Assembly (NCBI RefSeq): GCF_030815975.1
Contig: NZ_JAUSXL010000001.1
Coordinates: forward strand, 248,001-312,000
Reading direction: 5' to 3'
Length of the DNA stretch: 64,000 nt
From: Variovorax paradoxus
GTDB taxonomy: Bacteria; Pseudomonadota; Gammaproteobacteria; Burkholderiales; Burkholderiaceae_C
Shown: positions 59,634-64,000 of the stretch, in pieces
Numbering within the stretch: the stretch's first letter is position 1
How the letters are laid out: each line of letters starts with the position of its first letter
Notes under the pieces: model-generated
Told to the model about the DNA's origin: nothing
Databases searched by the model: none
What the model saw: only the letters and a program-made list of their open reading frames with translations
Position numbers and translations under genes: made by a program

Positions 59634-61112
59634 ATGACCGTAACCATCGACATTCGCGCCGCCCCAGCCACCGACACGCTCGCCGAAACGCTGTCCGGCA
59701 TCGTGGGCGCCGCCCATGTGCTGACGGCCGCCGCCGACATGGCCCGCTACGAGGCCGAGTGGCGCCACACCTACCCTGGCGCCGCGCGTGCCGTGGTGCG
59801 CCCGGCCAGCACCAGCGAGGTGTCGCGCGTGGTCGCGGCCTGTGCGGCGGCGGGTGTGCCCATCGTGCCGCAGGGCGGCAACACCGGCCTCGTCGGCGGC
59901 TCCACGCCCGACGATTCGGGGACCGAGATCGTGCTGAGCCTCGATCGCATGCGCGCCGTGCGCCGCGCGGATCCGCTGGACAACACGCTCACGCTCGAGG
60001 CCGGCTGCACCGTGCACGAGGCGCAGGCCGCGGCCGAGGCCGCGGGCCGCCTGTTCCCGCTCTCGCTGGCCTCCGAAGGCAGCGCCACGGTGGGCGGCGT
60101 GGTCTCGACCAACGCGGGCGGCGAGCAGGTCCTGCGCTACGGCAACACGCGCGAGTTGGTGCTGGGCCTGGAAGTGGTGCTGGCCGACGGCCGCGTGCTC
60201 GACCTGCTGGGCGCGCTGCGCAAGGACAACACCGGCTACGACCTGAAGCAGCTCTTCATCGGCGGCGAAGGCACGCTGGGCATCGTGACCGCCGCCACCT
60301 TCAAGCTCTTTGCCCGGCCGCGCCAGGTGGTCACGGCCTGGGCCGCGGTGCGCGATCCGCAGGCCGCGGTGGCGCTGCTGTCGCGCCTGAGCGATGCTGT
60401 GGGCGAGCGCGTGACCGCATTCGAGCTGATCGGCCAAGAGCCGCTGGAACTGGTGCTGCGCCACGGCACGCCCGGCATGCGCGCACCGCTCGGCGGCGTG
60501 GCGCCCTGGTCGGTGCTGCTCGACGTGTCCGAGGTCTCCGCGAGCCTGGACCTGCAGCCCGCGGTGGAGGAGGTGCTGGGCACGGCGATGGAAGACGGCC
60601 TGGTGCTGGATGCGGCGCTCGCCGCCTCCGACAGCCAGGCCCATGCCTTCTGGGCGCTGCGCGAGCACATTCCCGAGGCCCAGCGGCTGGAAGGCCCGTC
60701 GATCAAGCACGACATCGCCGTCGCCATCTCTCGCATTCCCGACTTCATCGACCAGGCCGGCGCGGCGCTGCAGCAGCTGATGCCCGGCATCCGCATCGTC
60801 TGCTTCGGCCATGTGGGCGACGGCAACCTGCACTACAACCAGGGCAAGCCCGCCGGCATGGCCGATGCCGATTTCCGTTCGCACGAGGAGGCGGTGCACG
60901 ACGTCGTGCATGCCACCGCTGCGCGGCTGGGCGGCTCCATCTCCGCGGAGCACGGCATCGGGCGGCAGAAGCAGGCGGCCTTCATGCACTACAAGAACCC
61001 GGTCGCGCTGGCCGCCATGGCGCAGATCAAGCGCGCGCTGGACCCGGCCAACACCTTCAATCCGGGCCGCATGCTGCCGCGCGCGCTCCTGGACTCCTTC
61101 ACCTCCCGCTAA
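59634..61112 (+). CDS. FAD-linked oxidase (GlcD / D-2-hydroxyacid dehydrogenase type)
   Basis: The 492-aa flavoprotein has the PCMH FAD-binding domain (VPQGGNTGLVGGSTPDDSG, SEGSATVGGVVSTNAGG, DNTGYDLKQLFIGGEGTLGIVT) and the C-terminal metal-binding part with FGHVGDGNLHYN and SAEHGIGRQK. It should oxidise a D-2-hydroxy acid to the 2-oxo acid with electrons passed to a carrier. It is the first gene of the IclR-controlled operon, 15 bp before the lyase gene. Confidence 0.9.
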   Translation: MTVTIDIRAAPATDTLAETLSGIVGAAHVLTAAADMARYEAEWRHTYPGAARAVVRPASTSEVSRVVAACAAAGVPIVPQGGNTGLVGGSTPDDSGTEIVLSLDRMRAVRRADPLDNTLTLEAGCTVHEAQAAAEAAGRLFPLSLASEGSATVGGVVSTNAGGEQVLRYGNTRELVLGLEVVLADGRVLDLLGALRKDNTGYDLKQLFIGGEGTLGIVTAATFKLFARPRQVVTAWAAVRDPQAAVALLSRLSDAVGERVTAFELIGQEPLELVLRHGTPGMRAPLGGVAPWSVLLDVSEVSASLDLQPAVEEVLGTAMEDGLVLDAALAASDSQAHAFWALREHIPEAQRLEGPSIKHDIAVAISRIPDFIDQAGAALQQLMPGIRIVCFGHVGDGNLHYNQGKPAGMADADFRSHEEAVHDVVHATAARLGGSISAEHGIGRQKQAAFMHYKNPVALAAMAQIKRALDPANTFNPGRMLPRALLDSFTSR

Positions 61113-61127
61113 CTCACCAGGACCTCC

Positions 61128-62486
61128 ATGCCCGTTTCCGTCTTCGACATGCAATCGCTCCAGCACCTCTGGGGCACCGATGAACTGCGCACCATCTTCG
61201 GCGAGGAGAACCGCATCCAGAAGTGGCTCGACTTCGAAGCCGCGCTGGCGTCCGCGCAGGCCGAGCTGGGCATCATCCCGGCCGCCGCCGCGAAGGAGAT
61301 CGCGAGCAAGGCCAGGGTCGAGAACATCGACATCGCCGCGATGTCGGCCGAGATCCGCCGCATCAAGCATTCGCTGGTGCCGGCGCTCAAACAGCTGCAG
61401 GCAGCCTGCGGCAAGGAAAACGGCGAGTGGGTGCACTACGGCGCCACCACGCAGGACGTGGTGGACACCGGCGTCGCATTGCAGCTCAAGGAATTCCATG
61501 CGGTGGCGATGCGCGACCTGCAGGCCGTGGGCCGGGAACTTGCCCGCCTGGCCGCGGCCCACCGCGACACGCCCATGGCGGGCCGCACGCACGGCGTGCA
61601 GGCGCTGCCGATCACCTTCGGCCACAAGTGCGCTGTGTGGCTCGACGAGCTCGGCCGCCACCACGAGCGCCTGGTGCAGGCCGCACCGCGCGTGCTCGTG
61701 GGCATGCTGGCCGGCGCCGTGGGCAGCCAGGCCTCCCTGGGCCCGAAGGCGATCGAGCTCGAGGCGTTGATGCTGAAGAAGCTCGGCCTGGGCGTGCCCA
61801 CGATCAGCTGGGCACCGGCGCGCGACCGCTTCACCGAATACACGGGCCTGCTCGCCATGCTGGGCAGCACGCTGTCGAAGATCGGCAACGAGCTCTTCAA
61901 CATGCAGCGCAACGAGTTCGGCGAAGTCGAGGAAGGTTTCTCCGACGGCAAGCTGGGCTCGTCCACCATGCCGCACAAGCGCAACCCGACCTCGGCCGAG
62001 AACCTCGCGGGCCTCTCGCGCCCGCTGCGCTACAACGCCGCGATGATGGTCGAGGGCATGGTGCAGGAGGGCGAGCGCGACGGCATCGCCTGGAAGATGG
62101 AATGGAAGGCCCTGCCCGAGTGCTGCCTGATCGCCGGCGCCATGCTGTTCCAGGCCAGGAACCTGCTGGCGGGCCTCAAGGTGAATGCCGACGTCATGGC
62201 CGCCAACCTCGACCGGATGCGCGGCTACCTGCTGTCCGAACGCGTGATGCTGGAACTGTCGGAGCGCGTCGGCAAGCAGACTGCGCACGAATGGATCTAC
62301 GAGGCCTCGATGCTCGGCATCACGCAAAAGCTGAGCTTCGCCGATGCGATGCGCCAGCACGCGGGCCTGGGCAAGCTGCTCGCCGACGACGAGATCCGCG
62401 ACATGACGGACCCCGCGGCCTACCTGGGCCAGTGCGGTGCCTCGGTGGACCGTGTCGTGGCCGCGCAGGCGGGCTGGCTCGGCTGA
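61128..62486 (+). CDS. Fumarase/aspartase-superfamily lyase (adenylosuccinate-lyase-like)
   Basis: The 452-aa enzyme has the superfamily signature GSSTMPHKRNP (278-287), HYGATTQDVVDT (103-114) and GRTHGVQALP with His155. The superfamily releases fumarate or a related unsaturated acid by beta-elimination of C-N, C-O or C-S bonds. Because purB is normally elsewhere and this one is in a catabolic operon, a C-N or C-S succinyl-type substrate is more likely than adenylosuccinate. An SD (ccaggacc) precedes the ATG. Confidence 0.87.
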   Translation: MPVSVFDMQSLQHLWGTDELRTIFGEENRIQKWLDFEAALASAQAELGIIPAAAAKEIASKARVENIDIAAMSAEIRRIKHSLVPALKQLQAACGKENGEWVHYGATTQDVVDTGVALQLKEFHAVAMRDLQAVGRELARLAAAHRDTPMAGRTHGVQALPITFGHKCAVWLDELGRHHERLVQAAPRVLVGMLAGAVGSQASLGPKAIELEALMLKKLGLGVPTISWAPARDRFTEYTGLLAMLGSTLSKIGNELFNMQRNEFGEVEEGFSDGKLGSSTMPHKRNPTSAENLAGLSRPLRYNAAMMVEGMVQEGERDGIAWKMEWKALPECCLIAGAMLFQARNLLAGLKVNADVMAANLDRMRGYLLSERVMLELSERVGKQTAHEWIYEASMLGITQKLSFADAMRQHAGLGKLLADDEIRDMTDPAAYLGQCGASVDRVVAAQAGWLG

Positions 62487-62543
62487 ATTGCGCCCCTGCG
62501 GGAGTGCACCTCCCGCTGCACGAACAAATACAGGAGACATGAC

Positions 62544-63548
62544 ATGCAGCACACCATCGCCCCGATTCGCCGCCGTCTGCGTGCCCTTGCCGCCCTCGCA
62601 GTGGCCGGCGCCGGCCTGCTGGCGCTGGCCGCACCCGCCGCCCAGGCCGCCTACCCCGAACAGCCCGTCAAGCTCGTGGTGGGTTTTCCGCCCGGCGGCG
62701 GCGGCGACCTGTACGGCCGGTTGATCGCCAACGCCATGGGCAGGACGCTCGGTCAGACCGTGGTCGTCGACAACCGCGCCGGCGCCGGCGGCAACATCGC
62801 CGCCGACATCGTGGCCAAGGCCAAGCCCGACGGCTACACGATCCTGCTGGCCATGAGCGGCAACCTGGCGGTCTCGCCCGCCATGAAGCCGCAGAGCCTT
62901 GCGTACAAGGTGCCCGAGGACTTCACGGCGATCGGCCTGATCCTGGAGGCGCCGCACGGCCTGTTCGTCAGCCAGGGTTCGCGCTTCAAGACGGCGCGTG
63001 AGCTGCTCGATGCCGCGAAGACGCAGAAGCTGAGCTTCGCCTCCACCGGCACCGGCGGCGCTGCGCACATCGGCATGGAAATGGTCAAGCAGAAGGCCGG
63101 CGTGGAGATGCTGCACGTGCCCTACAAGGGGTCGGGCCCGGCCATCACCGACATGATGGGCGGCCAGGTCGACAGCTTCTTCGCCACCGCATCGCCCCTG
63201 GTCGGCCAGGTGCGCCAGGGCCAGCTGCGGCTGCTCGCGATCACCGGTGAGAAGCGCAACCCGGCGATCCCCGAGGTGCCGACCTTCAAGGAGCTCGGGG
63301 TGAACGTGCCGGTGACGCAGTGGTACGGCCTGGTGGCGCCCGCCGGCACGCCGCCGGCGGTGGTGAAGCTGCTGTCCGAGCACCTCAGCCGCGCACTGGC
63401 GACGCCGGAAGTGCGCGATGCCATCCGCAAGGACGCCGCCACCGAGCACAACCTGTCGATGGAGCGCTTCCGCAGCTTCATCGTCGACGACATCGCCCGC
63501 TACAAGGCGGCCATCACGCCTGCGCTGATGAAGGAAATCGCCCAGTGA
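62544..63548 (+). CDS. Bug/TctC-type periplasmic solute receptor
   Basis: This 334-aa receptor has a signal peptide (LAALAVAGAGLLALAAPAAQAAYP) and Bug motifs VVGFPPGGGGDLYGR, VVVDNRAGAGGN, KPDGYTILLAM, HVPYKGSGPAITD and EVPTFKELG. SD aggaga precedes the ATG. It follows the lyase by 57 bp and overlaps the sulfurtransferase start, so it probably captures the substrate of this operon. Confidence 0.93.
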   Translation: MQHTIAPIRRRLRALAALAVAGAGLLALAAPAAQAAYPEQPVKLVVGFPPGGGGDLYGRLIANAMGRTLGQTVVVDNRAGAGGNIAADIVAKAKPDGYTILLAMSGNLAVSPAMKPQSLAYKVPEDFTAIGLILEAPHGLFVSQGSRFKTARELLDAAKTQKLSFASTGTGGAAHIGMEMVKQKAGVEMLHVPYKGSGPAITDMMGGQVDSFFATASPLVGQVRQGQLRLLAITGEKRNPAIPEVPTFKELGVNVPVTQWYGLVAPAGTPPAVVKLLSEHLSRALATPEVRDAIRKDAATEHNLSMERFRSFIVDDIARYKAAITPALMKEIAQ

Positions 63549-64000
63549 ACCTCCTGACCTATGACACCCTCATTTCCGCCGCCCAGCTGGCCGACGCACT
63601 GCGCAGCCCGCATCCGCCACTGGTGCTGGACTGCAGCTTCGAGCTGACGAATCTCGATGCCGGCCAGCAGGCCTACGACGCGGGCCACGTCCCCGGCGCG
63701 TTCTATCTGCACCTGGAACATGCGCTCTCGGCCGAGAAGACCGGCCGCAATGGCCGCCATCCGCTGCCCGGCCGCGAAGCCTTCGCCCGCACCATGGCCG
63801 CGATCGGCGTGAGCAGCGACACCCAGGTGGTGGCATACGACAACGCCGGCGGCATGTATGCGGCGCGCCTGTGGTGGATGCTGCGCTGGGCCGGGCACCG
63901 CGCGGTGGCCGTGCTGGACGGCGGCATCGCGGCCTGGAAAGCCGCGGGCCACGCGGTGTCGGCCGAAGCCCCACCCGCGCGGCCGCGCGGCAGCTTCGCG
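63545..64000 (+). CDS. Sulfurtransferase, 3-mercaptopyruvate type (partial)
   Basis: The GTG at 63545 overlaps the Bug stop (GTGA) and opens a rhodanese-like protein cut by the window end after 152 codons. It reads VLDCSFELTNLDAGQQAYDAGHVPGAFYL, HPLPGREAFARTMAAIGVSSDTQVVAYDNAGGMYAARLWWMLRW and VLDGGIAAWKAAG, the inactive N-terminal rhodanese domain of SseA-type enzymes. The catalytic Cys domain lies beyond the window. With the MBL gene it suggests persulfide handling. Confidence 0.88.
   Translation, partial: MNLLTYDTLISAAQLADALRSPHPPLVLDCSFELTNLDAGQQAYDAGHVPGAFYLHLEHALSAEKTGRNGRHPLPGREAFARTMAAIGVSSDTQVVAYDNAGGMYAARLWWMLRWAGHRAVAVLDGGIAAWKAAGHAVSAEAPPARPRGSFA

Noticed and set aside
61128..62486. 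Housekeeping adenylosuccinate lyase (purB)
   Set aside because: The family fits, but the operon with IclR, an FAD oxidase and a Bug receptor points to a catabolic lyase. The gene symbol is withheld.
59517..63449. A 1310-codon minus-strand open frame
   Set aside because: It lies opposite the oxidase, lyase and Bug genes, is His/Arg/Gly-rich and shows no family motif. It is an antisense artefact of GC-rich codon bias.

Overview
The window is 64 kb of GC-rich DNA with tightly packed genes, ATGA overlaps and Shine-Dalgarno-led ATG/GTG starts. The gene content points to a soil or plant-associated beta-proteobacterium of the Burkholderiales, most like Variovorax or another Comamonadaceae: five orphan Bug (TctC-type) solute receptors, many LysR/AraC/IclR regulators, CaiB-type CoA transferase, YtcJ-like amidohydrolase, pirin and isochorismatase genes. 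This is an inference from gene families, not a taxonomic assignment. I saw no rRNA, tRNA or CRISPR array.

Layout. (a) 0.3-10.8 kb: a large winged-helix/NB-ARC/TPR regulator, a lone receiver protein, a catalase, a cytochrome P460-like protein, three alpha/beta hydrolases with export signals, and an AraC regulator. (b) 10.8-13.1 kb: a second catalase with an altered distal haem pocket, divergent from a DUF1275 membrane protein. (c) 13.2-21.4 kb: an apparent ten-gene minus-strand operon (pirin, isochorismatase, XapX, amidohydrolase, DoxX, MFS, Dps, chloroperoxidase-like hydrolase, AraC-type sensor without HTH, GNAT), divergent from a LysR gene with a T-N11-A palindrome between them. (d) 22.5-28.9 kb: AraC, RidA, and a three-subunit FAD/2Fe-2S amine or D-amino-acid dehydrogenase with its own Bug receptor and LysR. 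(e) 29-37.4 kb: catabolic operons (enoyl-CoA hydratase, two Bug receptors, CoA transferase, GST, amidohydrolase, CMD protein, lipoprotein hydrolase). Three copies of a 15-bp palindrome close to GCATAGCTGCTATGC tie these promoters into one probable LysR regulon. (f) 37.5-41.7 kb: beta-propeller protein, M28-like protein, Bug receptor, LysR.

(g) 41.7-56.3 kb is an accessory island. Its left side has a decayed molybdenum-hydroxylase (IorB-like) fragment, a terminator and an IS3-type orfA remnant. Its right side has a truncated lipoprotein leader fused to an IS3-type orfB remnant in the opposite orientation. Between them lie a winged-helix/NB-ARC/TPR regulator, a metallophosphoesterase plus a 1251-aa GMC-oxidoreductase/alpha-beta-hydrolase fusion (minus strand), and a divergent plus-strand cassette: an unknown 497-aa protein, an unknown 121-aa protein, a 264-aa protein with a Gly-Cys...His motif like that of CNF/PMT-type deamidases, a frameshifted small gene, and a membrane-anchored GH25 muramidase. 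The divergent promoter carries four TTTAG/TTTAA motifs 9-11 bp apart, the geometry expected for an OmpR/SARP-type winged helix. This island is the best candidate for an undescribed system.

(h) 56.3-64 kb: a catabolic cluster of an MmgE/PrpD protein, a persulfide-dioxygenase-like MBL enzyme, IclR, a GlcD-type FAD oxidase, an adenylosuccinate-lyase-family lyase, a Bug receptor and a 3-mercaptopyruvate-sulfurtransferase-like gene cut by the window end.
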